Below, in pieces: positions 35,913 through 44,674 of a stretch of DNA of 64,000 bases (positions within the stretch are counted from its first letter, which is position 1; each line of letters begins with the position of its first letter). Source of the stretch: Clostridium bornimense (GTDB lineage Bacteria > Bacillota > Clostridia > Clostridiales > Clostridiaceae); assembly GCF_000577895.1 (NCBI RefSeq), contig NZ_HG917868.1, forward strand, positions 806,001 through 870,000, written 5' to 3'. The notes under the pieces were generated by a model. It worked only from the letters and a program-made list of their open reading frames with translations, did not search any database and had not been told where the DNA came from. Both the position numbers and the translations under genes were made by a program.

Positions 35913-36214
35913 TTTACAATTCACAAAATGCAATTCGCAATTAATGTTAATTTTCACCTGTGGTGAAAATATTGTAGTCCTGCGGACAGCAAATGAAAAT
36001 TTGCATTTCCGTATGGCAACTATGTAGTGGTATATTAAATATCATAAATGAAAGTGAAACTTTCATTATCTCTTGTATAGACTATGTAACAAATTCAATT
36101 AATTTTATAAAGCTAGTTTTAATAAAAAACATTGTTAACATATCTTAAAATTTAAGAAATTCCTCAGAGGAATTTCCACCACAATTGAGAATTGTGAATC
36201 GTGAATTGAGAATC
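35913..36214 (+). repeat. Structured intergenic element, copy C
   Basis: About 302 bp. Left heptamers (35913-35940: TTTACAA, TTCACAA, AATGCAA, TTCGCAA), hairpin 1 (35951-35969, TTTTCACC with GGTGAAAA), the invariant GTAGTCCTGCGGACAGC (35974-35990), hairpin 2 (36048-36066), an AT-rich stretch, hairpin 3 (36156-36176) and right heptamers (36185-36212: TTGAGAA, TTGTGAA, TCGTGAA, TTGAGAA). The left and right heptamers are inverted relative to each other. No credible gene lies inside. Confidence 0.75.
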
Positions 36215-36263
36215 AAAAAAGAGACCTCGCTCACAAATTTTCATTTGTTATTGCGAAAGCCTC
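36215..36263 (-). terminator. Terminator of gltX
   Basis: On the minus strand GAGGCTTTCGC pairs imperfectly with GCGAGGTCTC around an inner ACAAAT/ATTTGT stem, followed by a T-run at 36215-36220. Its T-run abuts the right end of structured element C. Confidence 0.8.
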
Positions 36264-36283
36264 TTCTTCATAAAGATTAAGTC

Positions 36284-37942
36284 TTAGTTATTTATAAACT
36301 TTTCGAATCTTTCAATAATTTTATCTTTACCTAAGATTTGCATTATAGCATAAAGGTCAGGTGTATTAGTTCTATGAGTAATAGCACTTCTTACAGCACC
36401 TGCAACATCAGAAACCATTCCTTTGAATGCTTCAGGATTCTTTTTAAATGCTTTTCTATCAGCAGTATACCCCATTTCTATTGCCTTTTCTTTAAGAGCT
36501 GCAAACCACTCTTCTTGTGTTCCATTTAAGTCTAAAATAGGCATATATTCTTTAATAATTTCTTTAGCAGCTTCAATTGTTAAAGATTTAGGTAATTCTA
36601 TATTTTCTATTGTTTCTTTGTTAAATAATTCATCAAAGAAATAGAATATTTTTTCTTTAACATCAGACCACTTACCAAAGTCTTTTCTTGGTTTTGGAAC
36701 TTCTCTATCAATATTAAATATAGCAGTAGCAAAATCTTTATCTTTTGATATTAGATCAGCCATTTCAGTATCATATTCTTTGCTCCAAGCTAAGTAGTTA
36801 TCATAAACTTCACTAGCTTTCATCTTTGATATAACATTTTTACTTACATCATTTAATTTCACTATATCAAATAGAGCACCACTTTTACTCATTTTATCTA
36901 AAGAAATTTCAAATTCTCTGTAGTCTAAAGTAGGATTTTCTTCTCTCCAAGTTTCAAAAGTAGAATTTATTATATTTAAAAGATATTCTATAACAGATGT
37001 TACAGGATAACCTTCTTCTCTATAATATGAAACAGCACTTTCAGCATCTTTTCTTTTACTTAATTTTCTCTTAGAACCACCATCTTGTTTCATGATAGTT
37101 GGAATATGTGCATAGTTTGGAGTGTCAAAGCCTAATACATCAAATAATTGAACATGAATTGGTAATGATGATAGCCATTCTTCTCCTCTTATTACATCTG
37201 TTGTTCCCATTAATGCATCATCTATAGCATGAGCAAAATGATAAGTAGGAAGTCCATCAGATTTTATTATTACAATATCTACATTATTTTCAGGGAAAGA
37301 TATATCACCTTTTATTAAATCATGGAACTCAACTTTATTATTTATATTTCCAGGAGATTTTAATCTTAATATGTAAGGTTCTCCATTGTTGATACGTTTG
37401 ATAGCGACGCTAGGGTCTAAATCTCTACATTTTGCATAAGAACCATAATAACCAGGAGTAATTTTATTTGCAGTTTGTTCTTCACGAGTAGCATTTAATT
37501 CTTCTGCAGAACAGAAACAAGGATAAGCTAATCCTTTTTCTACTAAGACTTTTGCAAAAGCTTTATATATATTACCTCTTTCACTTTGTTTATACGGTCC
37601 ATAATTTCCTATTTCAGTATTTTCACCAGTAACACCTTCATTGAAGTGTAGGTTGAAACTTTCCATAGTTTTTATAGTATCTTCAATAGCACCAGCTACT
37701 TCTCTTTTTTGATCTGTATCTTCTATTCTTAAATAAAATATACCATCACTTTGAGAAGCTAGTCTTTCATTTATTAAAGCAGTGAAGATTCCACCAATAT
37801 GTTGAAATCCTGTTGGGCTAGGAGCGTATCTTACTACTTTAGCACCTTCTTTTAGTTGTCTTTTAGGATATTTCTTCAAATAATCTTCAGCACTTAGAGT
37901 AATATCTTTAAATATTGTATTAGCTAAGTCAGTATAACTCAT
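36284..37942 (-). CDS. gltX: Glutamate--tRNA ligase
   Basis: Class I synthetase of 552 residues. The HIGH motif is in [19 protein letters not shown] and the KMSKS-like motif in [29 protein letters not shown] and the [20 protein letters not shown] region match GluRS. It is somewhat longer than the common bacterial form of about 480-490 residues, and belongs to the longer variant seen in some clostridia. With glnS present, it can be glutamate-specific; that is inference. The ATG at 37942 follows AAGGGATG. It is transcribed alone, leftward. Confidence 0.92.
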   Translation of the reverse strand: MSYTDLANTIFKDITLSAEDYLKKYPKRQLKEGAKVVRYAPSPTGFQHIGGIFTALINERLASQSDGIFYLRIEDTDQKREVAGAIEDTIKTMESFNLHFNEGVTGENTEIGNYGPYKQSERGNIYKAFAKVLVEKGLAYPCFCSAEELNATREEQTANKITPGYYGSYAKCRDLDPSVAIKRINNGEPYILRLKSPGNINNKVEFHDLIKGDISFPENNVDIVIIKSDGLPTYHFAHAIDDALMGTTDVIRGEEWLSSLPIHVQLFDVLGFDTPNYAHIPTIMKQDGGSKRKLSKRKDAESAVSYYREEGYPVTSVIEYLLNIINSTFETWREENPTLDYREFEISLDKMSKSGALFDIVKLNDVSKNVISKMKASEVYDNYLAWSKEYDTEMADLISKDKDFATAIFNIDREVPKPRKDFGKWSDVKEKIFYFFDELFNKETIENIELPKSLTIEAAKEIIKEYMPILDLNGTQEEWFAALKEKAIEMGYTADRKAFKKNPEAFKGMVSDVAGAVRSAITHRTNTPDLYAIMQILGKDKIIERFEKFINN

Positions 37943-38068
37943 AATATCATCCCTTCATAAATCTATTGTAAATAAGCTAATTATAAATTTATATGTAATA
38001 CTAAATTCTATTTTATTATAACTATAGTAATTATCAATGTAAATAGAATAGATTTCTTAAATGAAATG

Positions 38069-38096
38069 TTGATATGTGGAATAATAATATTATAAT
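38069..38096 (+). promoter_or_regulatory. Promoter of folC
   Basis: TTGATA (38069-38074) and TATAAT (38091-38096) with a 16-bp spacer. Confidence 0.65.
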
Positions 38097-38134
38097 AAAG
38101 TTAGTGAGTAAATATATAGGACTGGAGAAAAATT

Positions 38135-39427
38135 ATGAATTATAGAGAAACGATGGAGTATATACATAATACGGCAAAATTTGGAATGAATTTTGGGTTA
38201 GAAAGAACAAGAAGACTTCTTGAATATTTAGGAAATCCACATAAGAAACTTAAATGTATACATATAGCTGGGACTAATGGAAAAGGATCAACATCAGCTA
38301 TGGTGGCAGAAATATTAAAGGAATCTGGATATAAGGTAGGATTATATACATCACCTTTTCTAGAAGAGTTTGAAGAAAGGATACAAATAAATTCAGTTAA
38401 CATACCTAAAGAAAAATTGTGTATTATAGTAGAAAAAGTATCAAAGGCTGTGGAAAAAGTAGAGAGTGAGGGGCTAGGTGATCCTACGGAGTTCGAAATA
38501 ATTACGGCAGCAATGTTTTTATACTATTATGAAGAAAATGTTGATATAGCAGTAATAGAAGTTGGACTAGGAGGAAGATTAGATTCAACTAACATTTTAG
38601 ATCCGATACTAACAGTAATTACATCAATTTCTTATGATCATGTTGGTATATTAGGCAATACACTAAGGGAAATAGCTACAGAGAAAGCTGGAATTATAAA
38701 GGAAGGTGTTCCTCTTGTCTTGTATCCTGTGGAAAAGGAAGCGAAAGAAGCTATAGTTGATATTGCAAAGATAAAAAAATGTAAAGTGAATTTTGTAGGA
38801 TTTAATGATGCAGAATTTATTGGAGTTAGTAAAGAAAAAAGAATATATCAAGTTGTTAGATACAATGATGAAGAATATAAGTTATCTTTATTAGGGACTC
38901 ATCAAATAACGAATTTTTCAGTTGTTATGAAAATAGTAGAATTACTTAGAAACTTAGGATATAAAATTACTAATAATAATGTCAAAGTAGCTTTAGAAAA
39001 TGTTATATGGAAAGGTAGAATGGAAGTAATACATAATAATCCATATATTTTATTGGATGGAGCACATAATTTAGGAGGAATAGAGAAGTTAAAAGAAAGT
39101 TTAGAAAGATATTTTACTTACTCAAATTTAACATTAATACTAGGAATATTAGGAGATAAAGATGTAGAGCATATGTTAGAAAAAATTATTCCAAGTGCTG
39201 AAGAAGTAATAACAGTGACACCTAACTCCCCTAGGGCAATGAGTGCTAATGAGTTAAAGTCAAAAATAGAAAAAATAAGTGATAAGAAAGTCACTGCTTT
39301 TGATAAATATGAAGAAGCTTTTAAATATGCAAAAGATATATCTAATGACGATGATATGATATTGATTTGTGGGTCTTTATATATGATAGGGGATATGAGA
39401 AAGACTATAATGAATAGAAGTATTTAA
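38135..39427 (+). CDS. folC: Folylpolyglutamate synthase / dihydrofolate synthase
   Basis: Mur-ligase-family enzyme that adds glutamate to folates; 430 residues. The P-loop is IAGTNGKGSTSAM (about residues 44-56), followed by YTSPFLEEFEERI. VGLGGRLDSTN and TSISYDHVGILG are strong FolC signatures. The C-terminal domain contains LDGAHN and LILGILGDKD. It is a single gene ending at a shared terminator. Confidence 0.94.
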   Translation: MNYRETMEYIHNTAKFGMNFGLERTRRLLEYLGNPHKKLKCIHIAGTNGKGSTSAMVAEILKESGYKVGLYTSPFLEEFEERIQINSVNIPKEKLCIIVEKVSKAVEKVESEGLGDPTEFEIITAAMFLYYYEENVDIAVIEVGLGGRLDSTNILDPILTVITSISYDHVGILGNTLREIATEKAGIIKEGVPLVLYPVEKEAKEAIVDIAKIKKCKVNFVGFNDAEFIGVSKEKRIYQVVRYNDEEYKLSLLGTHQITNFSVVMKIVELLRNLGYKITNNNVKVALENVIWKGRMEVIHNNPYILLDGAHNLGGIEKLKESLERYFTYSNLTLILGILGDKDVEHMLEKIIPSAEEVITVTPNSPRAMSANELKSKIEKISDKKVTAFDKYEEAFKYAKDISNDDDMILICGSLYMIGDMRKTIMNRSI

Positions 39428-39442
39428 TAATATAAATGAAAA

Positions 39443-39487
39443 AAGGGTCTGAAGCACACTGTTAATTTATTGTGCCACAGATCCTTT
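39443..39487. terminator. Bidirectional terminator between folC and the AI-2E-family gene
   Basis: AAGGGTCTG-AA-GCACA pairs with TGTGC-CA-CAGATCCTT, and A/T-rich runs flank both sides, so it can serve both converging genes. Confidence 0.7.
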
Positions 39488-39495
39488 CCTATTTT

Positions 39496-40608
39496 TTAAA
39501 TTTGCAAATTTTTTTTCTTAAATATGTATTCTATCCAAGAATCATATATTGTTTTTATTAATGCGAAAACGGGTACACCTAAAAACATACCGATAAAGCC
39601 AAATAGGCCGCCTCCAACTAAAATACTTATCATAACTAGTAAAGGTGTAAGACCTAGCTGATCTCCTAAGATTTTAGGACCTAGATATAATCCATCAAAT
39701 TGTTGAAGTATAAAAATAAATAGAACCATTCCAATAGCTCTAGAAGGTGAATCAAATATAGTTAATATTACTGCTGGTACAGCTCCAATAAAAGGTCCAA
39801 AATAAGGAATCATATTAGTTATACCAATAATAAGAGCTATTAATAAAGCAAATTTGAATTTGAAAATAATAAGTCCTAAAAAGCATATAGAACCAATTAT
39901 AAGTGAATCGATAGATTTACCTATTATAAATTTTCCAAAGATTGAATTAGCACTATCAGTTAAAGTTAAAAGTTTATTATAATAATTATCATTTAAAATG
40001 GATCTAAAAAATTGTTTTGATTTAAAACATATAGTATCTTTATCTTTTAAAACATATATTGATATTACAATACTTACAACAAAATTAAGTAAAAAAGATC
40101 CTATTTTAAATAGCGTTGTTATAGTAGATGTTAAGAACATATTTATTGAGTTACCAATTTCACTTATAAATTTAGAAATAAAGTTTGTAAGTGATTTGAT
40201 TAATTCATCACTACTTTTTAAGTCAGTTTCTTCAAAAAGCTTTGTTAATGATGTAGAAAATGTTTCTAAATATCTAGGAAGATTTTCTACTAATTCAGAT
40301 AATGATGACATAATTGTAGGTAATAATACATTTATCAATAATAATAGTATTCCTCCACATAAGAGATAGGTTAAAGCTAAACTTATACCTCGTTTATATT
40401 TACTTTTTATTCTATTTTCAAAAAACATCATAATTGGGTTTAGAATAAAAGCTATAGTTAATCCTATTAATATAGGTTGTATTACTCCTAATATTAAGTT
40501 AAGAAAATTAAGAAAATTTGCAGAATAATCCATTAATCTATATATGATAATAGTTATCAAAATTAATGGTAGAAATTCCATATAAGGTATCTTTTTGTTT
40601 TTAAACAT
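39496..40608 (-). CDS. AI-2E family transporter (PerM/YdiK-type membrane protein)
   Basis: A 370-residue polytopic protein of the AI-2E family with about eight membrane helices. There are two near the N-terminus, one near residues 70-90, then a soluble helical stretch and a cluster from residue 160 to the end. Family motifs near the C-terminal half are NMIPYFGPFIGAVPAVIL and GLYLGPKILGDQLGL. Some members export AI-2 and others act as sodium/proton antiporters; the substrate here is undetermined. GGGAGGA precedes the ATG. It stands alone in leftward orientation. Confidence 0.85.
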   Translation of the reverse strand: MFKNKKIPYMEFLPLILITIIIYRLMDYSANFLNFLNLILGVIQPILIGLTIAFILNPIMMFFENRIKSKYKRGISLALTYLLCGGILLLLINVLLPTIMSSLSELVENLPRYLETFSTSLTKLFEETDLKSSDELIKSLTNFISKFISEIGNSINMFLTSTITTLFKIGSFLLNFVVSIVISIYVLKDKDTICFKSKQFFRSILNDNYYNKLLTLTDSANSIFGKFIIGKSIDSLIIGSICFLGLIIFKFKFALLIALIIGITNMIPYFGPFIGAVPAVILTIFDSPSRAIGMVLFIFILQQFDGLYLGPKILGDQLGLTPLLVMISILVGGGLFGFIGMFLGVPVFALIKTIYDSWIEYIFKKKNLQI

Positions 40609-40654
40609 ATTGCATCCTCCCCAAGATATTATAACATGAATATCTAAAAGGAAA

Positions 40655-40683
40655 ATAAAAAATCCAGTAATATTTACTGGATT
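40655..40683 (-). terminator. Terminator of the TSCPD gene
   Basis: On the minus strand AATCCAGTAA and TTACTGGATT form a perfect 10-bp stem with a 3-base loop, followed by TTTTTATTTT. Confidence 0.88.
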
Positions 40684-40690
40684 ATAATAC

Positions 40691-40942
40691 CTATTCTATA
40701 GTACTTAAAACACTAGTTAAAGCTTTAGCAAGTTGGTCTGGACAAGAAGTAGACTTTTTTCCGCATTTTATTCCAGACAATTTTTCTATTGCTTCATTAA
40801 TATTCATATCTTTTAACAAAGAACTCAGTCCTAAAGCATTTCCAGGACAGCCCCCTACAAATAAAACTTCTTTAACTTTGTTATCTTTAATATCAAACTT
40901 AATTTCAGAGGAACATACCCCGCTGGTCTTATAAGTATACAT
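40691..40942 (-). CDS. TSCPD domain protein (TIGR03905 type)
   Basis: An 83-residue protein with cysteines in GVCSSEI, FVGGCPGN, IKCGKKSTSCPDQLA. The last part contains the namesake TSCPD sequence also found at the C-terminus of some class II ribonucleotide reductases. The cysteine pattern suggests metal or redox binding; the function is unknown. The ATG at 40942 is preferred because GGGTGGGG lies six bases upstream. Confidence 0.8.
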   Translation of the reverse strand: MYTYKTSGVCSSEIKFDIKDNKVKEVLFVGGCPGNALGLSSLLKDMNINEAIEKLSGIKCGKKSTSCPDQLAKALTSVLSTIE

Positions 40943-41116
40943 AATATTCCCCACCCTTCTTGTGTATATGTTTACATTATATCATATATTTACAATTATG
41001 AATAGAATAAGATATAGTACTTGAAAAGATAAAGAATAATTTAACACAATATTTAAATAATTTTATAGAGAAAAATAGTAATAAAATACAATATTATTAA
41101 ATAAATAAAAACTTTA

Positions 41117-41145
41117 TTGAAGTTTATGTATATTAATAGTATAAT
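41117..41145 (+). promoter_or_regulatory. Promoter of the surface polysaccharide operon
   Basis: TTGAAG (41117-41122) and TATAAT (41140-41145) with a 17-bp spacer, 48 bp upstream of the first gene. Confidence 0.7.
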
Positions 41146-41192
41146 TTTAACATAAGAGTAATTTAATAGATAAAAATAAATAGGAGGTAAAG

Positions 41193-41891
41193 TTGAAGGA
41201 TACAATTTTGGATAAAACAATAAATATTGAAGAACTTATATTTATTATAAAAAGGAGATATAAATTAATAGTATCTATGATGATATTAATTGGAGGAATT
41301 TCAGCTACTTTAAGTTTTTTTGTTATTAAACCTAAATATGAAGTTTCAACAAAAATATTTGTTGGAAAAGCTGAACAGGAAGAAAAATACAACAACAGTG
41401 ATGTACAGATGTATCAGCAATTAATAAAGACATATTCAGAGACAATAAAAACTAAAGATCTAGTTGGTAATGCTATAAAAAATGTAAACACTATGAAGAC
41501 AACTGGACAGGTATTAGCAAATATAACTGTTACTCCAATAGCTAATACTCAAATTTTACAAATAAAATATAAAGATGATAATAGTAAAGAAGCGAAGGAA
41601 ATTTTATCTGCTGTTACAAATGAATTTATAAATACTTCAAAGACTTTAGTTGCTAATGGAAATGTAAAAATTATTGAATCTGTGGAAGAACCAAGAGTAC
41701 CAGTAACTCCTAAAAAATTTCTTAATATAAGTATGGGAATAGTTATAGGCTTATTAGCAGGATTAGGAATTTCAATTTTATTAGAGACTATGGATAGGAC
41801 TTTTAAGGATAGAGAAGAGATAGAAAAGATAATTGGTATACCTGTTCTTGGAGTTATACCCAGTGAAGAATTTACAAAAAGAAGAAGATAG
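41193..41891 (+). CDS. Wzz-type chain length regulator / BY-kinase adaptor (CapA/YveK type)
   Basis: A 232-residue membrane protein with two helices, near residues 28-50 and 176-196, surrounding an extracytosolic Wzz domain. The segment VEEPRVPVTPKKFLNISMG before the second helix is typical of the proline-rich Wzz region. In Gram-positive capsule systems this subunit activates the adjacent tyrosine kinase (next gene, 9 bp downstream) and controls polymer length. The TTG start at 41193 follows AGGAGG. It opens the 13-kb polysaccharide operon. Confidence 0.88.
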   Translation: MKDTILDKTINIEELIFIIKRRYKLIVSMMILIGGISATLSFFVIKPKYEVSTKIFVGKAEQEEKYNNSDVQMYQQLIKTYSETIKTKDLVGNAIKNVNTMKTTGQVLANITVTPIANTQILQIKYKDDNSKEAKEILSAVTNEFINTSKTLVANGNVKIIESVEEPRVPVTPKKFLNISMGIVIGLLAGLGISILLETMDRTFKDREEIEKIIGIPVLGVIPSEEFTKRRR

Positions 41892-41900
41892 GAGAATAGT

Positions 41901-42560
41901 ATGTTTATAGTAGAGAGAAAACCTAAATCTATATCAGCTGAAGCATATAGAACATTAAGAACTAATATTCAATATTCATCTTATGATAAAAAAATAAAGA
42001 AAATTTTAGTTACAAGTTCAGAACCATCGGAAGGAAAGAGTACAATTATTGGTAATCTAGCGGTATCTTTATCACAGAGTGAAAATACTGTAATTATATT
42101 AGATTGTGATTTAAGAAAACCTACAATGCATAAAAAATTCAAAATATCTAATGAAGTTGGATTGACAGAACTATTAGTTGGAAAAAAAGAATTAAAAGAT
42201 GTTGTTCAATACAGGAATAAGCACCTTCACATAATAACATCTGGTAAGATACCACCTAATCCTGCAGAAATGTTAGCTTCAAAATCAATGGAAAGGCTTT
42301 TAGAACAATTGGCTAATGAATATGATTATATACTTATGGATACACCACCATTAAATGCTGTTACAGATGCACAAGTATTATCTACTGAAGTTGATGGAAC
42401 CTTAATAGTAATAAGGAGTGAAAAAACGAAAAAGGAATCAATATTAACTGCTAAAAATTTATTACAAAAAGTAAATGCAAATATTTTAGGAATAGTTTTT
42501 AATGACGTAGCCAATTCGATAAATAAGTATTATTATTATTATGGAGAAGATAAAAAATAA
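41901..42560 (+). CDS. Tyrosine-protein kinase of capsule/EPS synthesis (CpsD/YwqD type)
   Basis: Cytosolic bacterial tyrosine kinase of 219 residues. Walker A is SSEPSEGKSTI (39-49), Walker A' is ILDCDLRKPT near residue 70, and Walker B is YILMDTPP near residue 140. The C-terminus ends in a tyrosine cluster, KYYYYYGEDKK, the usual autophosphorylation region. It works with the Wzz-like protein upstream and is expected to be dephosphorylated by the PHP phosphatase encoded downstream. Confidence 0.92.
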   Translation: MFIVERKPKSISAEAYRTLRTNIQYSSYDKKIKKILVTSSEPSEGKSTIIGNLAVSLSQSENTVIILDCDLRKPTMHKKFKISNEVGLTELLVGKKELKDVVQYRNKHLHIITSGKIPPNPAEMLASKSMERLLEQLANEYDYILMDTPPLNAVTDAQVLSTEVDGTLIVIRSEKTKKESILTAKNLLQKVNANILGIVFNDVANSINKYYYYYGEDKK

Positions 42561-42577
42561 TACAAGAGGTGAAAAGT

Positions 42578-43345
42578 ATGATAGATTTACATAGTCATAT
42601 ATTGCCAAACGTTGATGATGGCTCGAAAGACATGGAAATGTCAATAGAAATGATAAAAGAAGCTATTAAGTGTGGGACAAGAAAGATTGTAGCAACACCA
42701 CATTATGCTAAAGGATATTATACTAATGAATACGGTAAGATAAAGGAAATATTTCCTGAGTTTAAAGAAAAAATTGAAAAAGAATTAGATATAGAGATAT
42801 ATCATGGACAAGAAGTTTATTTTACTGAAAATATATTCGAAGAGTTTAAGAGAGGAAATATAGGCACTATAAATGATTCAAGATATATGCTTATAGAGTT
42901 TCCGCCAGTAGATTTTAAAGTGGATTCATTAGATTATTTGTATGAACTTCAAATAAGAGACATCGTACCAGTAGTGGCACATCCAGAAAGATATAGAGCA
43001 GTTATGAAAAATCCTGAGATATTGAATGAATTTATTGAAGCAGGATGTTTGTTTCAGCTAAATGGTACTAGCCTTCATGGAGCTTTTGGTAAAGAAGCAC
43101 AGAAAACTAGTAAAATTCTTTTAAATAGTGGAGTATATAATTTTATAGGTTCTGATGCTCATAGAAGTGATAAAAGAACTATGAATTTGACGGAGAGTTT
43201 TGAAATTATAAAGAAAAGTGATAAAAGATATTTAGAATCGATGGTACAATCTAGTGAATTGCTATTAGAAAATAAAGAAGTTATTTACCAAGGTGAAAAG
43301 ATAAAAGTAAAGAAAGGGATTTTTAGTTTTATAGGATTGAAATAA
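42578..43345 (+). CDS. PHP-type tyrosine-protein phosphatase (CpsB/CapC/YwqE type)
   Basis: A 255-residue metal-dependent phosphatase of the PHP family. Metal-binding residues are visible in MIDLHSHILPNVDDGS, in ATPHYAKGYY, in VAHPERY and in GSDAHRSDKR. It reverses phosphorylation of the preceding BY-kinase, which tunes polymer synthesis. The ATG at 42578 is spaced six bases from AGAGGTG; a GTG at 42569 overlaps that site. Confidence 0.92.
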   Translation: MIDLHSHILPNVDDGSKDMEMSIEMIKEAIKCGTRKIVATPHYAKGYYTNEYGKIKEIFPEFKEKIEKELDIEIYHGQEVYFTENIFEEFKRGNIGTINDSRYMLIEFPPVDFKVDSLDYLYELQIRDIVPVVAHPERYRAVMKNPEILNEFIEAGCLFQLNGTSLHGAFGKEAQKTSKILLNSGVYNFIGSDAHRSDKRTMNLTESFEIIKKSDKRYLESMVQSSELLLENKEVIYQGEKIKVKKGIFSFIGLK

Positions 43346-43473
43346 GTTTTTATGGAGTGTATATCACTCCTAAAAATTAATAGATTAATGTAAAATTAAT
43401 ACATAAATATTCAAGAATATAAAATTCAGTTATAAAAAGGGTATATTGTGAATATTGAAATGGGGTAATAGAG

Positions 43474-44673
43474 GTGAAGCATGTTTTCATAATAGGATCT
43501 AAAGGGATACCTGCGAAGTATGGAGGGTTTGAAACATTTGTAGAAAAGTTAACTCAATATCAGCAAAGTAAAGAAATAAAATATCATGTGGCATGTTTAT
43601 CTAATAATTATGATGAATTTATTTATAATAATGCAAGATGTTTTAATATAAAGGTGCCCAATATCGGAGCAGCGAAAGCAGTGATTTATGACTTATATGC
43701 AATAAGAAATGCAATAAAATATATAAAAGAAAATGAAATACAAGGAGCAATAATTTATATATTAGCTGCTAGAATAGGACCGTTTATAAAAAGATATAGC
43801 AAAATACTAAAAAAATTAGATTGTCAGTTATGGCTAAATCCTGATGGGCATGAGTGGAAAAGGGCAAAGTGGAATTTTATTATAAAAAAATATTGGAAAC
43901 TATCAGAAAAACTTATGGTTAAGAATTGTGATTTAATAATATGTGATTCTAAGAATATTGAACTATATATAAAAGAACGATATAAGAAATATAGTCCAAA
44001 TACAACTTTTATTTCTTATGGTGCAGAGTATGAAGGTTCTAAGTTAGATGATTTTGATGAAAAGGTTTTAAATTGGTATAAGAGTAACAATATAAAAGAA
44101 AATCAGTATTATTTAGTTGTGGGTAGATTTGTTCCTGAAAATAATTATGAGGTTGTAATAAAAGAATTTATGAAATCGAAGACAAAAAAGGATTTGGTGA
44201 TAGTAACCAATATAACTAAGAATAAGTTTTATGAGAAATTAAAAGAAAATACATCTTTTTATAAGGATAAGCGAATAAAATTTGTAGGAACAGTTTATGA
44301 TCAACAGTTATTAAAAAAGATAAGAGAGAAGGCTTATTGCTATATTCATGGTCATGAAGTAGGGGGAACAAATCCGTCACTTTTGGAATCGTTAGCAATG
44401 ACAAAAATCAATTTACTACTAGATGTAGGGTTTAATAGAGAAGTAGCGATGGAAGGAGCTATTTATTTTTTAAAGACTAATTCTAATTTATCTCAAAAAA
44501 TAAATGATTTAGAATTTATTTCGAAAGAAAATATAAAAATACTAGAAAATAAATCAAAAAAGCGAATTATTAATGAATATAATTGGAAAGGTGTGATAGA
44601 GAAATATGAGAGACTAATTTTAAAAAGTGAACTTGAGTATGAAGTAGAAGTGTCATTAGTGGGGGATGTGTGA
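43474..44673 (+). CDS. Glycosyltransferase (DUF1972/rhamnosyltransferase-like, GT-B)
   Basis: A 399-residue GT-B type enzyme. The N-terminal GSKGIPAKYGGFETFVEKL is typical of the DUF1972 group that includes some rhamnosyltransferases, and a GT4-like C-terminal domain has VGRFVPENNYE and HGHEVGGTNPSLLESLA. The sugar donor and acceptor are unknown. It probably adds an early sugar of the repeat unit. The GTG start at 43474 gives the family N-terminus; the ribosome binding site is weak. A 128-bp gap separates it from the phosphatase gene. Confidence 0.8.
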   Translation: MKHVFIIGSKGIPAKYGGFETFVEKLTQYQQSKEIKYHVACLSNNYDEFIYNNARCFNIKVPNIGAAKAVIYDLYAIRNAIKYIKENEIQGAIIYILAARIGPFIKRYSKILKKLDCQLWLNPDGHEWKRAKWNFIIKKYWKLSEKLMVKNCDLIICDSKNIELYIKERYKKYSPNTTFISYGAEYEGSKLDDFDEKVLNWYKSNNIKENQYYLVVGRFVPENNYEVVIKEFMKSKTKKDLVIVTNITKNKFYEKLKENTSFYKDKRIKFVGTVYDQQLLKKIREKAYCYIHGHEVGGTNPSLLESLAMTKINLLLDVGFNREVAMEGAIYFLKTNSNLSQKINDLEFISKENIKILENKSKKRIINEYNWKGVIEKYERLILKSELEYEVEVSLVGDV

Positions 44674-44674
44674 T

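Noticed and set aside
6942-36214. Autonomous insertion sequences at the three structured elements
   Set aside because: No transposase or other protein-coding frame fits inside any of the copies, which are only about 300 bp.
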